Notes: generated by a model from the sequence alone, not told the origin. A stretch of 64,000 bases of DNA from Choristoneura fumiferana (GCF_025370935.1 NC_133474.1:1419005-1483004), one strand, 5' to 3'; shown: positions 41,152 to 54,108, numbered from the stretch's first letter. A program made the numbers and translations.

Positions 41152-41391
41152 CAAATGTGCTTGTCAAATCTTGCAAGTTGAATTTGATCCACTTCCAGTG
41201 GCCGAATTGACTTGAAATTTGGCGTACTTATGTAATTCTGATGACAATACAATAATCGGATAGTGACATGCCCAGGATAGTGATAAACGAATACTTCACA
41301 GACGAATCGTGGGTTTGCTTGTAGCTAGTAGGTCAGTATAAATTTTATAATATTTGTTATTTTTATAAATAAAAACACAAATATCATGGGC

Positions 41392-41590
41392 CAACTGACA
41401 CCAATTGACCTAGTCCCAAACTAAGCAAAGCTTGTGCTATGGATACTAGGCAACGGATAAACATACTTGGCACTTAGGTATATAGATAAATACATACTTA
41501 AATACACATTAAACATCCAAGGCCCGAGAACAATATTCGTATTATTCATATAAATATCTGCCTCAGCTGGGGATCGAACCCCCTTTATAT
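41392..41590 (-). mobile_element. SINE-C copy, head-truncated
   Basis: The minus strand from GGGGTTCGATCCCC to GACCTAGTCCCAAACTAAGC (plus-strand spelling of the tail) matches the copy at 49985-50220, with an insertion or expansion in the middle. Confidence 0.65.
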
Positions 41591-41599
41591 TATTAAAGT

Positions 41600-43816
41600 C
41601 AGGTCATTGACATCCAAAACGACAAGGAGAGCTTTACCTAACTGTCATTGAAGTACTAAGTAGAAACATTAGATATGTAAATGCGATGGAAAATTCAGAC
41701 AGTTTACGAGTACCTAATTACCTACGAACATAAGACCTGCAAAGCTATACTAAAAAACAAAGCAGTAGATAGTAAATTTAAAATACAAAGCTATTTTGAT
41801 TAGAAATGATTGCGTGCTTTCTAATAATCGTGCAAAGCAGCGGGTAGACAACTAAACAGTGCAACTAAATACTTAGTTACTGACGAGAGAGCCTCATGTT
41901 CGAAGGAATTTACACGTTGACAACAGTCCAAAACACTGACACTTCACTTCACTGATGTTCTAAAGTTGCATTTGTTGACCGAGCAAGAGCCAAGCGCGAT
42001 CGAAGAGTCTCCGCTTGGGCAAGAATGCTTCCGGCGAAAGACTTCATATGATGGATATTCAGCTATTCATCTGTACAAACCGCATTTCTAAGTGCTTGTG
42101 AAAGTTTGTGAGGAAGTTTGCTAATTAAACTGTTTTTTTTAAAGCTCTTAAAAATCCACAGTTTAATTTGAAAACGTAGTAAATAATAATTAATCCAGTT
42201 CGATAAACTCGCGAGGTCTACTCTAGCTCGCAGAGCCATTCGTTTCTATAATTCATTTATTTGCCAGTTTTTTTTGTTTTTTTTTGCTAAGAAAATGAAT
42301 TTTTATCCGTTTTCTCTAGTTTGATAGATTTGAAAATTGCTACATGCATGCTAAAAGATCCAATGACTATTAAATTATAGCATAAAATAGCATCATCAAA
42401 TTTTAATGATCGGGGAACCAGTGCAATACAATTTATTACACCGGCAATTCTTTACATCCTGATCTGACTAAACTTGATTTAACACTAAATTGAGATTCAT
42501 TATCTAGCAAGTGGCTTTGGTACACTATTTTTCATAGGTAAGTAGTCAATAAGTTTCCCTCAAGCAATCAAAACTTACAACAGTAACTTTTTTATTAGGA
42601 AAGATTAGTTTAGTAATTTGACTTTAGTATAGTTCTAACTAGTTCTTAATTGCGAACTATAAATCGTCCTGTCCTAACGCGATGAACAAACTTTTCCATG
42701 AATTTACAAAATAGTATAAAAATAGTGTTTAGTTTAATTTTATTTTATTAATTGATTTAATTCAGTAACTTAACAGTAACAGTATTATAAAAATATTGGA
42801 ATTTTTAAATTAGATGACTCAATTAGCAATCAAGAATGTACCTAACTTTGGCGCTTTTATAACCAACTTACAAAAAAAAGAGGAGGTTATCCTCAGAAGT
42901 CGGTCATTTATGAACCGATTTTTTTTCTCTTGGATTAAATATCTTGCAATTAGGTCCCATTGTCACCAAGTCAGATGACAATAGTCATCTGCCTTACGCC
43001 CATCCCGCCTATGGGACTTCTATCACTCCAGTTGAGGTATCGTCCTCACACTGGCAGAAAATAATTTCATTCATTTGTAGGAGTTTTTAAATTTAACCGA
43101 AATATTTTAACAGATGGTTAGGTCCGTTTAAATAATTGGACGCCCCTGAATTTTGATTCAAACTGTGCTACCTCTAATAATTATGAACCTTCGTGTACCT
43201 ACTAAGTAAGCAATGCTTGCTTTGTTGTAACTAACCCAAAATTTCAAGCATATCGTCAAAACCTTAACTACTTTGTCTCTTTAATCCTTGTCTCTTGAAT
43301 TCTTATGTCCTTGCATTTGAAGCTAATAATTTATTTTCAAGCAATTGTTTTATCTCGTCTTTAATTACCAACTTCTTCATTCCATTTTAGCGCTACAATC
43401 TGGCAGCATAGACTCGGGCCAAAATGCCCACAAAATCTCGCCAAGTTCGCCCGCACTTTTTTAAACACTAAAGCCACTGCCCGTAATCAACGTTTTTTTT
43501 TTGTTAAATTTAAGAATTTGTTAGTTTAGTCGGTAAGCAGTCAGGCCTCCGCGGAAAGCCCCGCGGTACTAACGCGGTCCCAATTAAAGAGGTTACCAAA
43601 CACGCGATTTGAGATGGAGGCATGCGACGCTAAGGAAATTGATATTGTACCGGGTTCCGCTGTAAATACGGGGTTTTTGGGTTTTAGAGCTAGCTACAAA
43701 CTTTTATTGACATGATTTTTAAATATACTAGAAGACGCTACACGCTAATTAAGCGTTATACTATAAAGCTTATACCTAGAAGGTATCAGAGTGGGGGGTT
43801 GGGAACATTTATGTTA
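41600..43816. other. AT-rich intergenic stretch, nothing recognised
   Basis: Neither strand shows a convincing exon, RNA gene or named repeat. Short frames are poor in codon bias and broken. Confidence 0.45.
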
Positions 43817-44209
43817 GGCAGTTGTCTTACCGACAGCGAGGAAACGATTGGTTATCGACTATTTTCTCGCTCAAGAAACGAATAAAAGATATAAGATCCT
43901 GTGTGAGTAAAAGAAACAATATTAATAGTTGATCGCTGGCGGTTCACACTGCTGGCGAGAACTCGCTTTTACATCTTTTGTCGCAGCGACAAGAGCTATA
44001 AAACTCGCTGAGCTAGTTACTCGCTCAGCGCTGTTAGTTTGGCGGCCGCCGCGCTCGAGCGAGTAGAGCGAGTAATCGCCCGTGGCACTCGAACACTCGC
44101 TTACAATCGAGCAACAAAACTACACTCTCTTTTCACTGCTCGCCCACTCGTTTCTAGTTACTCGCTCTGCTCGCTTCTCGCTCATCGTTGGCAGTGGGAC
44201 AAGTATACC
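43817..44209. mobile_element. PIF/Harbinger-like MITE, copy 2 (inverted)
   Basis: Its ends are GGCAGTTGTCTTACCG and AGTGGGACAAGTATACC, and TTA is present at 43814-43816 and 44210-44212. The interior is the reverse complement of 24112-24496 with scattered changes. Confidence 0.8.
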
Positions 44210-44947
44210 TTAAGTAATCCAGAGAGTGAAAGAAGTGTATTAGGTATGTATGAACTATATTAATACCTTGCTTTAATTTACCGCTGTTTTTAGCTGGCTT
44301 TATCTCATCTAATTTCAGCCTAGATAAACCTTCCACTGCAGTGAGCTGCATTTGTAGCACTCCTGCAAGGGCTCAACCCATATTCCATGGAATCAAACTT
44401 ATACCATCCGGTCTCTTACCATCGTCTTTTGCAATACCGGCGGGCTCGAGTAATGATTGTAGTTTTATGTTAGTTACCTTACTAACATTATAAATGCGAA
44501 AGTTTATAAGTCTGTTTGTTTGTTACCTTATCAATCATGTCTCAACCGCTGAACCGATTCAGATGAAATTCGGTATAATGATAGTTTGAGTCCCGAGAAA
44601 GGATATAGGATAAGTAGTTTTTATCCCGGAAAACTGCGCAGTTCCCGCGGGGGCTACGGCAAATGAAGAGCAGAGTCTCCAGACACAAGCAGATTTCGAT
44701 GAACAATCAGTCTAGCTGGGTCTTATATTTGGAAAAACGCGTGTTCCAGTGTTAGCCCGAACAAAGCTCGGCGCCTAACACTAGTTATAGAAGTGAGTCC
44801 TCTGTCTTCTTATCTACGGCACTGAGAATGACACCGACATCTCGAGTGACGTCGCTGCAGCCAGCTAATTGGATGCCATTATAATAGCTCCAATATCAAT
44901 ACCGAGCTCTATCGGCCCAGCCTCATAATTTAGCCAAATATCCTTTG

Positions 44948-45056
44948 TACAGTCACCAGCACCAATATCTGATACGACTCTATTTCTAGGACCGGAAGGA
45001 CGTGTCAGATATTTTTGCACGCTCCGCTGTGGCAGATATTAATGCTGGTGCCTGTA
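44948..45056. mobile_element. P135 MITE, copy 3, internally deleted
   Basis: The ends match the family, but 26 bp after ACCAATATCTGA are missing, so the total is 109 bp. Confidence 0.78.
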
Positions 45057-45059
45057 CAA

Positions 45060-45300
45060 TAACCTAAGCAACTAAAAGTTGGAAAATCCCCGACCATGTC
45101 ACTTAAAAATTCAATATCTCAAGACCGGTTGAACCGATTTTAATAAAACATATCTAAGAACCATCCTTAGAAAATCTGATTTTAAATAAAAAAAAACTCG
45201 CATTCAAATTGGTCCACTCGTTTAAGAGCTTCGGTGCCACAGACAGACACACAAAGCGGTCAAACTGATAACGCCTCATTTCTTGCGTCGGGAGTTAAAA
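45060..45300. repeat. Repeat family of 34230, copy 2
   Basis: It carries TTTAAGAGCTTCGGTGCCAC and ends TTCTTGCGTCGGGAGTTAAA. It is followed directly by a LINE tail. Confidence 0.6.
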
Positions 45301-45397
45301 AGGAAATAAACACAATCGACAATCGTTTTCCTGTTTTCTGTACTGCTTGCTATGTGTTGGTGTGCAATAAAGAGTCATTGTATTGTATTGTATTGTT
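45300..45397 (+). repeat. LINE 3'-end fragment with (TATTG)n tail
   Basis: CTGTTTTCTGTACTGCTTGC, then GCAATAAAGAGTCATTG and four TATTG-type units. It matches the ends at 4757 and 19138 in the other orientation. Confidence 0.65.
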
Positions 45398-45399
45398 GA

Positions 45400-47168
45400 G
45401 AAATATTTACAACTAGGTACATGTATAGCAAAAAAAAACAGATTTCATACCAATCAATGAGTATTTATTCCAATTTCAAAAATCTAAAACAAATACTAAT
45501 TTTAGACATACAGACTACATACAGACCTGTGTATAGACTAGGATTTCTGACTTAAGAGTAAAATTAAACATTGATTCTACAGGATGGTATAATAGTTATT
45601 TGTGCAACAAGAGAGCAAAGTTGTTTTTTGTTGCGAGTGTTGATTTTGAATCCCGAGTAAGCGAAGGATTCTTTAATTGAATCACGAGCGTCAGCGAGTG
45701 ATTCTAGGTTAGAATCCTGAGATCAGCAAGGGATTGAAATACACGAGATGCAAAAAAAACTTTGGTCTCGTGTGACACATACAATTTTTCACCTCAGCAG
45801 CGAGAACATAATTTAAATGTAACATAAGAATAAAACCACATATACCTACCTGTTTACAAAACAAACACATTTTTTAAAATAGAATCCGATTATTATCAAA
45901 TATAATAATTACATTTAAAACCATAAAAAGAGTCCAGTAGCTACAATACAAATCGCATACTCATAACATGCAATCTTAACTTCTTGTACTAATGTCACAC
46001 TTATTTTTTAATACTGCAAAAAGCCTCATCTCGGGGTAATTGAAAAGGTTGAACAATTAAACCTTTAAATATGATTTTATTAAGATTTCTATTACATAAA
46101 GATAAATAGATTTGTTAAAAAATCATTCAATTTAACAAATAATAATTATACTGTAGAGGCAGTATACGGAATTCTTTTATAAAGAAAAAACAAGAGAAGC
46201 GGCTTTCGTGCAACGAGGTTGCATACTTTATTAAAAGATCGGGATAATTTACATTTTGGAAATATTTCGATATATTTTTAATACCAAACATTTAATTTAA
46301 GTTTGTAATCGACAAATTTGATCCTATCTCTTGCTTTTTTCGATTTGAAGTGAAATGACAGATCAAAGTAAAGTTCAAATATTTGGAATTCAGTGAGTAG
46401 ACCCAACACTGTACTCAGCATTTAAAAAAAATAATTAAAAAGTTACTTTGTCTCACGGAGTGAGCAAAATGCGATTTTGCTCACTGATTTCTCATAGCAA
46501 AACCTGCCTGTTTGAGGTGCTGAGGTGAAAAATTACATCTATGATATCCTCAGCAAAGGGGTTAGGCAGTAAGAAAGAAAGCATTCGGCTCATACAAAGT
46601 TATAGTTTATAAAAACAATAATTTTGGTTTTTTTTTAAAGCTAGAGTTCTTGTGTTTCATAGAAGCATTTATATGGTACAGTCACCTGCATGGATACCTA
46701 TATCAGTCACAGCGGAGCATGCAAAAATATCTGACACGTCGTACCGGCCCTAGAGATAGAGTCGTATCAGATATTTATGCACGCTTGTTGTCAGATATTG
46801 GTGCTGGTGAATGAGCATAAATATTATGAAATGACCATTTCATCGTTTCATGGTAGGTATATAGTGTAAAAAATCGTGGTGTTTCAAATTCGAGCTCTCA
46901 CTACCGAGTTCTTCGAGATTCATGGTAAAAAATTACATTTGAGATTTATCATGAGCTGTACGGCGAAAGAAAAACACCGTGAGGTTCTCGAGAAAAAAAA
47001 GCCTAGATATTCGTTGACCATTAAAGTTTGCTACGTGTGAAAGAATTCCTAAAATACTTGGATCGAGCGTCGAGTTTCTTAAGTTTCACCGTTACAACAA
47101 TACAAACTCACAATTTGTGTTTTTTTGATAATTTATTGAATCAGGCGTTACTTTGCGGAGGTCCATAT
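45400..47168. other. Intergenic with repeat fragments, no gene
   Basis: It includes a block with GAATCACGAGCGTCAGCGAG near 45685, a P135 MITE, and an old SINE-A trace near 46900-47000 (AAATTACATTTGAGATTTAT). Confidence 0.45.
46677..46812. mobile_element. P135 MITE, copy 4, opposite orientation
   Basis: The centre reads CGTACCGGCCCTAGAGATAG, the reverse of copies 1-3. The left end is intact; the right end is decayed. Confidence 0.75.
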
Positions 47169-47639
47169 CAATGAACTAAAATAATTTCCTTGCTCACCCG
47201 CGACCTTACGATAGCCAAGCTTATGCAAAATATGCGTGTTCATGCAGTTCCTCCACCTCCACACTGTAAGAACAGACACAAATCACACAAACCCATCTAT
47301 CACCACCACCACACTACACTGACGCGTTTCGAACTCAACCAGAGCTCATCTTCAGAGTGACACCACCGTACACCATGCTACCAGTTGTTAGCAACACCAT
47401 GCTACCAGTTGTTAGCAACAACTGGTAGCATGGTGTACCTACGGTTGTGTCACTCTGAAGATGAGCTCTGGTTGAGTTCGAAACGCGTCAGTGTAGTGTG
47501 GTGGTGGTGATAGATGGGTTTGTGTGATTTGTGTGTTCTTACAGTGTGGAGGTGGAGGAACTGCATGAACACGCATATTTTGCATAAGCTTGGCTATCGT
47601 AAGGTCGCGGGTGAGCAAGGAAATTATTTTAGTTCATTG
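47169..47639. repeat. Near-perfect 471-bp palindrome
   Basis: Two arms of about 230 bp, from CAATGAACTAAAATAATTTC inward through GACGCGTTTCGAACTCAACC to GGTAGCATGGTGTAC, are almost identical in inverse orientation. A short extra copy of ACCATGCTACCAGTTGTTAG lies at the centre. Part of the outer arm recurs at 26.7 kb. It is probably a foldback element or a recently inverted duplication of a repeat. Confidence 0.85.
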
Positions 47640-47715
47640 TGTTTTTTTGACTTGCTGAAATATAGGCAAAGAATCAATATTATAACACCCTTTGTAGGTA
47701 CAAACTTACAAGTAT

Positions 47716-47932
47716 TGTAACCTAACCAACAAAAGGTTGGAAAAGTTAATAAAACATGTCTAAGAACCATTGCTAGAAAACCTGATATCAAATAAAAGAA
47801 ACCGCATTCAAGTCGGTCCACCCGTTTAAGAGCTACGGTGCCACAGACAGACAGACAGACACATACAGACACACAGACGCATATAGCGGTCAAACTTATA
47901 ACACCCCTCTTTTTGCGTCGGGGGTTAAAAAG
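47716..47932. repeat. Repeat family of 34230, copy 3
   Basis: TTTAAGAGCTACGGTGCCAC, a (CAGA)n stretch and the end CTCTTTTTGCGTCGGGGGTT are all present. Confidence 0.6.
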
Positions 47933-47939
47933 AGATCTA

Positions 47940-49160
47940 GATCATGACTATGAGCGACCAAAAAGCCGACATCGCTGTATACCGAGTCTTCAAATGATAT
48001 TCTTTCACTTTGGTTTATCTTCAAATGGCCTTCAGCGTATGCGCCGGCCGACGTCCCCCATTAAAGTTGATACTCTGAAACAAACATTAAAACAAATTAA
48101 CAAAAAAACTTTTTTATCTGACCCTTTAAATGCACCCACTGGGTTCTCCGCTTTTTCCCAAACATTTCATTTCCCAACTCACAACAACAAACAAACCTAA
48201 CCTAACCTCATCATCATCATCATCCTTTGACATCTTTTACAGATTTAAGGATTTACTGTCATTTGGTGCGAATGGAAAATGGAGGACTCGAAATTATACG
48301 TCACAGCAGAAAGAAAATTGACTGTCCTGAATATCGTCAAAAATGGAGCCTTGTCCTATGGTAAAATTGACGAATTTGATGTATGCCCCAAAAAAATACC
48401 GCTTGTATTTACGTAGGTACACTCAGAAATATGACGAATTGTTGTGACGAACTATAATAGTTTGTTTTGGGCTACATATTCAGTTATGTATGTCTTGATT
48501 TAGACAACATTCACTTATTGCTTATTTTTGTTCCTAATTTATGATGATGGACAATATTCCATTTGAGTTTCTATTTTACAATAAATATTTTTCTGCACAA
48601 TTACATTTTGACTAAATTCACTTTGGATGGTGTTCATTTTGGTCCAAACTCAAAATGGTCAATTCAAGTGGACGATCATCCATTTGTAACAAATGACACT
48701 AAATCGATTTAAGTGGCATCACGACGACATTTATGCTCATGACTGAAAAGGCCGATTCGGGATAGGATCCTAAAACCTAACCTATGTATGTTCTATAAAA
48801 CCGTAAGAAAATGCACTAAGATTTTTTTCGATTTCGGAGAAAATTGCGAGTTGAGAAATAAAACAATTGGCAAATGAAACATTTGGGGAAAAAATAATTC
48901 TGGCAAAAGGCAGCATGCCGTCCCACTGGTGGGCAAAGGCCTCCCCTTTTTCCCGCCACTCGTCATACCGAGAGTATGCTCCTGCCAGAATTGATTGTCT
49001 GCTGTTTCGATGGCCATCCCATGGAACCCATGCAATTGTTAGCAAAGGGCCCTTGTGGGTGCATGCCGCAGTTATGACCAGCTCAACGCTAATTATTCCC
49101 AAATTAATTAATCGGTTACGCCTAATCGTGAGTTAAGCCGTCTAATTATTATAACTTATC
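47940..49160. other. Intergenic, no gene; LINE 3' fragment near 48905-49090
   Basis: Positions 48905-49090 carry CCACTGGTGGGCAAAGGCCTC and CGAGAGTATGCTCCTGCCAG, similar in wording to LINE 3' ends at 56985. The rest is unassigned. Confidence 0.45.
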
Positions 49161-49410
49161 ATCATCATTATCAGCCGGAAAACGTCCACTGCTGAACAAA
49201 GACCTCCCCCTTAGAACGCCACAATGAACGACAACTCGCCACTTGCATCCACCGGTTTCCCGCAACTCTCACGATGTCGTCAGTCCACCTGGCGGAGGCC
49301 TGCCAACTCTTCGTCTTCCGGTTCGTGGTCGCCACTCGAGGACTTTTTCTTCCCCAACGGTTATCTGTTCTTCGAGTGATGTGGCCCGCCCATCGCCACT
49401 TCAACACTAT
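49161..49410 (-). mobile_element. RTE-type LINE 3' end, second copy
   Basis: It is closely related to 35905-36160: MLKWRWAGHITRRTDNRWGR, then RWTDDIVRVAGNRWMQVASC and EVFVQQWTFSG on the minus strand, with a GATGATGATAA tail. Confidence 0.85.
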
Positions 49411-49419
49411 TTATAACTT

Positions 49420-49638
49420 AACCAACTTAGAAAAGTTAATAATCCCGACATTGTCATTTCGAAACTCAATGTCTCAAAAACGGTTGAACCGATTTTAGTA
49501 AAACAAAAAGCTAGCTAAAGCCGACTTCACGTGAAATCGCATCTTAAACGGACCTTCCGTTGGAGAGCTACCCCCCAACAGACATACAGACAGACATTGG
49601 CGTCAAACACCCCCTTTTTGCTTCCGGGGTTAAAAATA
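49420..49638. repeat. Repeat family of 34230, copy 4
   Basis: A diverged copy ending CCCCTTTTTGCTTCCGGGGT. It begins directly after the LINE end. Confidence 0.55.
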
Positions 49639-49984
49639 GGAATTTCTCGTTCGAAAATAGCAAGCAAGGCAACTCGGACAACAACAAAACAACATTATTA
49701 AAGTGCATCTGAATAGGTCAATCAACAAATAAATGTTGATTAGGTACGCTTGTTTTTGTCGCGACACTTCGATAAAACTGTTTGTTTCGTACCTTGTCCA
49801 TGACTTTAGATAATGGTTCAATAATTCAGCGATACTATATGTTTTATACATATGTAAGTATCTATTTATTTTACATTGACGACAGCAAGAGACAACGAGA
49901 CACAACGAGATAGATGTCCTTGATGAGGGCGCGGATTCACCAACCAAATAAACTGGACTGGAGGTATTAGACGAGGGATTTGAC

Positions 49985-50220
49985 CGGATGGCGAAGTGGT
50001 TAGAGAACCTGACTGCGAAGCTTGAGGTCCCGGGTTCGATTCCCGGCCGGGGCAGATATTTGTATGAATAATACGAATGTATGTTCTCGGGTCTTGGATG
50101 TTTAATATGTAATTAAGTATGTATTTATCAATATGAGTATGTATATCCGTTGCCTAGTATCCATAGTACAAGCTTTGCTTAGTTTGGGACTAGGTCAATT
50201 GGTGTCAAAAGTCCCGTGAT
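49985..50220 (+). mobile_element. SINE-C copy, full length
   Basis: The tRNA-like head GATGGCGAAGTGGTTAGAGA and B box GGGTTCGATTCCCGG are followed by a body ending GGGACTAGGTCAATTGGTGT. It is not a functional tRNA: the sequence after the T arm does not pair back. Confidence 0.75.
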
Positions 50221-50229
50221 AAAAAAAAT

Positions 50230-52620
50230 GGCCAAGTGCGAGTCGGACTCGTACATGAAGGGTGCCGTAAACAGTTCAGTAAAAGTTTTTCTTAAAATTC
50301 TTCTAATATAAGTTTTTTTTGCTGACTGTACTTTATGCCCCTGGTTAACAAAGTACTCGTCAAGACAACAAACGAGTCCAAACTCGATGCGGCCGTGTCG
50401 TTTATCACAGATTTCCTACGGTCACCCGCTAGCTTTATCATCAGATCAACTCCATGTTTTAATAATATTGCATTGTCATCGGATTTATACATGCGTGTAA
50501 AATTTCAGCTCAATCGGTTGAAGATATCCACTTCAAATTTGAGTTGAAAGATTCCACCCGAGCAAACATAGTTACATTACACTGCAAGTAAATATAATGC
50601 TTGTAATAAGATTTTGTTAAAAAAATCATTTTTAATACAAGCTTAGCTTAGTCTAAACTACATATCTGTACCAATTTAAAGTCGGTACTATTAACTATTG
50701 AGGAGTTCCCTCCTGCAAAGACGACCCTGGCAGGACCAAAAAGATGTCACTACCAGATTATTGCATTGTCACCAAATTTACACAAGTATGCCAAATTTCA
50801 AGCCGATCGGACCACTGGAAGTGGGTCAAATTTAGCTTCCAAGATTGACCGAAACAAACAATAAATAAATAAATAAACAAACAGGGCAAGCTAAAGAAAA
50901 GCTTCTAAAAATATCGCCGAAATGTAAGCACTTGTGCAAGTATTTCGAATAAAAAATAATTTGAATTCTCATCCTCTTTGGTTCTGGCTGTTTGCTTCTG
51001 AAACCATTGCCCGCAACGCGCCGCGCGCGGCTCAAAAAAAAAGCTGTCAGCGCGGTTCATTCGCGGGAAATTCGGCGGACTTCGTATGTTGTGTAATTAA
51101 ATAATAAGAAGCTCGACTATTGTGAATTAATTTTAAACTATAATATTATAAACCTTGTAAATTGTATGATTTTTTTAGTGTAAAAAACAATAGGTACACA
51201 TACTTAGCGATTAATACGGTGTAGATTTGGCGAGCACTCTATCAAAGTTGGCTTCATTGAGGTTTGTGGTTCATAAATTGCTTTGTTAATTTTGCACAAA
51301 AACGAATAAACCACACACTCAAACAGTCACTATATTAATTAAGTATATTATACTATCGAAGCTTTTGTAAAACATCATTGATTAAAATCGCAAACTTAAA
51401 GGTAGATATTCAAACTACATAGCTACCCGTTGCTAGGCGACTCGGTCGCCTTAGCAACCAAAAAACGCTGAAAAAAACACGTTTCTTGTATGAAGACCCC
51501 CTTTAATTTGTAACTTTATTTTATTTTTAGTATTTGTTGTTATAGCGGCCATAGTAATACATAATCTTTGAAAATTTCAAGTGTCTAACTTTTACGGCTT
51601 CAGAGATAGAACCCTGTGACAGACGGACAGACCGACAGACAGACAGGCAGACAGCGGAGTCTCAGTAGTAGGGTCCCGTTGGCACCCGAAGGGGTACGGA
51701 ACCCTAAAAAGAAATTTGTATTGGGCCTATGTTTAACAGTCGACGTCCTCTGGCTGAAATATTATGATGATGATCTTCAGAAAAGATCAAAATTAGTCGG
51801 AACGTTCCTGACATTATTATAAATTGTGAGTTGAAAAGTTTTAATTTTGTATTTTTTTTTACAAAACAATAATTCAAGATTTTCACATCAAAACTGTTAT
51901 AGTTGCAGCGAAATCGCCCTAATTTAATTTTCTATTCTTCACTGTTAAATTATTTGGAAAGTGCGATGCTTCATTTGTATATCGTTCAATTATTAAATAC
52001 ATACAACACGTTAATAAAGCAGACAACTTTTATTTATTTATAAATCATACAGTTTTATAACAGTACGTTAGTCACGCTTCGTTAAGAAGAGGCATTTGAT
52101 ATTCATCCAATTTTCCTTTCAGTTTAGTAAGCGAGACATGTAAAGTTGCTAATGAAATTGTAATAAGTTATTTCTTATTATAAATTCTGGTGAACTGGGT
52201 AGAAAAAGACCTTTCTAATAAGCTTCCCACCAAATTCCATTTAAATCGGTTCCTCTGTTTTAGCATGATATTATATTAGTATGGAAGGGAGATGGGCAGT
52301 ACAACTAGAGAAATATACCTAGTTATGAGCGAAGAAAACTTGCAAACTACTTGGCCTTGTCTAAAACAAGCCAATAATTAGCAAAACAAAACATCGTTCA
52401 TTGACAGCATAGTAATTCAAGCCGACCTAATGGCGGCATAAGTTGTCACCGCATTTTAATTATTTCCCGTATGAATTTCGGAGCCGGCCCCTGGCCGCAG
52501 CGACCGTCAACTATTCGTTAATTAATAAACGGATGGACGCTGATGTCCTGTCGCTAGCTAGCCGCCGAGCCTCCGGATATGACAGTCTGCTAGTTATTCC
52601 AGTACGATAGTTCAATTAAT
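50230..52620. other. Intergenic, no gene supported
   Basis: Traces of the GTGCGAGTCGGACTCG / GGGTTCCG repeat are near 50230 and 51700, with a CAGA simple stretch near 51617-51650. A GC-rich patch at 51000-51085 (CGCGCCGCGCGCGGC) could be a first exon or promoter, but I see no coding continuation. Confidence 0.4.
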
Positions 52621-52621
52621 T

Positions 52622-53217
52622 TTTAACCGATATTATAAATGCGAAAGTAATTCTGTCTGTTTTTTTGCTTCTTCACGTTTAAACCGCAGAAACGTTATAG
52701 GGTGACCCGGGGCTATTGTAGCTGGGGGGATATTGTATCTGAACCGCCTGATGGCGTCCTTGCGACGCCATGTTCTCGGCCATTTTACGCTGTGTTCGCC
52801 AGAAGACTGTAGAAACACTACAGCCGCGCCACCTGACGCCAGAATATGATAATATATTTCGCGCAGCCGCACAAGAGATCTGCCATACCTACTTTTGTCT
52901 TCTGTTTGAATTCAACCGTCAATACTCGACATATTGTAAATAAAATATTTTCTCTCACAAATTTCGTTTCGACCTTCTAAATGTCTTCACACAACACACA
53001 TGAACATGGCGAACATGGCGTCGTAAGAACGCCATCAGACGGCTCAGATACAATATTATCCCCCCAGTTACAATAGCCCCAGGTCACCTTACATGAAATT
53101 TGATATGAAGATAATTTGATACCCTGGAAAGGTTAGGATAGTTTTTATCCCGGAAAATTACATGGATCTATAGCGTTAAGCGATTTTTTGTAGACGGAGT
53201 CGTGGGCTAAAGCTAGT
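52622..53217 (+). mobile_element. Helitron-like element split by a MITE
   Basis: The start (ACCGATATTATAAATGCGAA) and the end (GTCGTGGGCTAAAGCTAGT) are separated by the inserted element at 52700-53088. The flanking halves (AACGTTATA and ATGAAATTTGATATGAAG) read as one Helitron-type sequence. Confidence 0.65.
52700..53088. mobile_element. MITE with inverted ends of about 75 bp, nested in the Helitron
   Basis: The left end GGTGACCCGGGGCTATTGTA and the right inverse (TACAATAGCCCCAGGTCACC) extend inward through GGGGGGATA...TATTGTATCTGA and GGCGTC...ACGCC. The target duplication is not clear. Confidence 0.75.
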
Positions 53218-53837
53218 ATTATAAATGTAGCTCTGTGTGTCTGTTAGCTCTTCACACTTAAAACGATGTACCAATTTAAATAAGTTGGGTATGGGGCTAG
53301 TTTAACACAATGGAAAGGACATAGGTTAGTTCCCTCGGGCGCTATATAAATTAATTCTTCGCAAATGGGGATATACTTAATTTAGTTCTAGTTACTCTCT
53401 GAAAATATGTATTATAGTATAGTATGTAGTGTAGTATAGTATATGAAGTAGTTTTGGTTCGCAGTTCATAGTTTCAGACTATGCCAAATGAAAAAAATAT
53501 TGGAGAAATTAAAAGATATGTACCACATTTATAAACTACTAACCAATCAATCACTTATTCCAAGGTTTATACCTACGCTGTAAACATAATGCTTTAATAG
53601 GTGCTAAAGAAAACAAAACCTACTGTTTTAACGCGTTTACTGTGCAAACCTACCGAGGTGCGAACTCTCGCACACTGTTACAGCAAACAACCCAAATACC
53701 GCTTTTAAATACCAGTTCATTAATGCCGGTTTCATATTTCCGTTATTGGAAAAACCGTTACGGCTGAAATGTCAAATGGAACGATATTGTATTTTATTTG
53801 AGTTTTCGGAAAAGTTTTCATAGGTCATTGCCCGCAC
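53218..53837. other. Intergenic, nothing recognised
   Basis: The first 150 bp look like the start of a further Helitron-like element (ATTATAAATGTAGCTCTGTG); the rest is unassigned. Confidence 0.4.
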
Positions 53838-54108
53838 GCAACTAATACCAGAGGTGGCCGCAGCTCAAGGAGGTCTGTCTCATTATTATTACTATTATTA
53901 TTATTATTATTTTTTGTATTTTTTTTCTTTAATTGTATAATATAGTTTTTAAGTATTTTATTTGTAATTATATTATTATGAAAAAATGACTTTCTGCCAA
54001 GTTTCTTGCGGCGCATTCTTCTTGGCAATGATGGTCTTTCCGAAAGCGCTGGTAGTTTAAAAAATGACGTGTAAAAGTGCCCATTGCGGCCTATTTACTG
54101 AATAAATG
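53838..54108 (+). repeat. LINE-like 3' end, family of 3430
   Basis: CAAGTTTCTTGCGGCGCATT through GCCCATTGCGGCCTATTTAC to TGAATAAAT matches 3430-3715 in reverse. It ends at a G-rich tract. Confidence 0.65.

Noticed and set aside
49985..50060. A tRNA gene
   Set aside because: The A and B boxes and TTCGATTCC T loop are present, but there is no complementary acceptor stem and the sequence continues as a repeated SINE body. The same reasoning applies at 11030, 25050, 34590 and 59205.
51000..51085. A CpG-rich first exon
   Set aside because: GC-rich sequence and an ATG are present, but no donor with a coding continuation or family match could be found; kept only as a note on the intergenic stretch.
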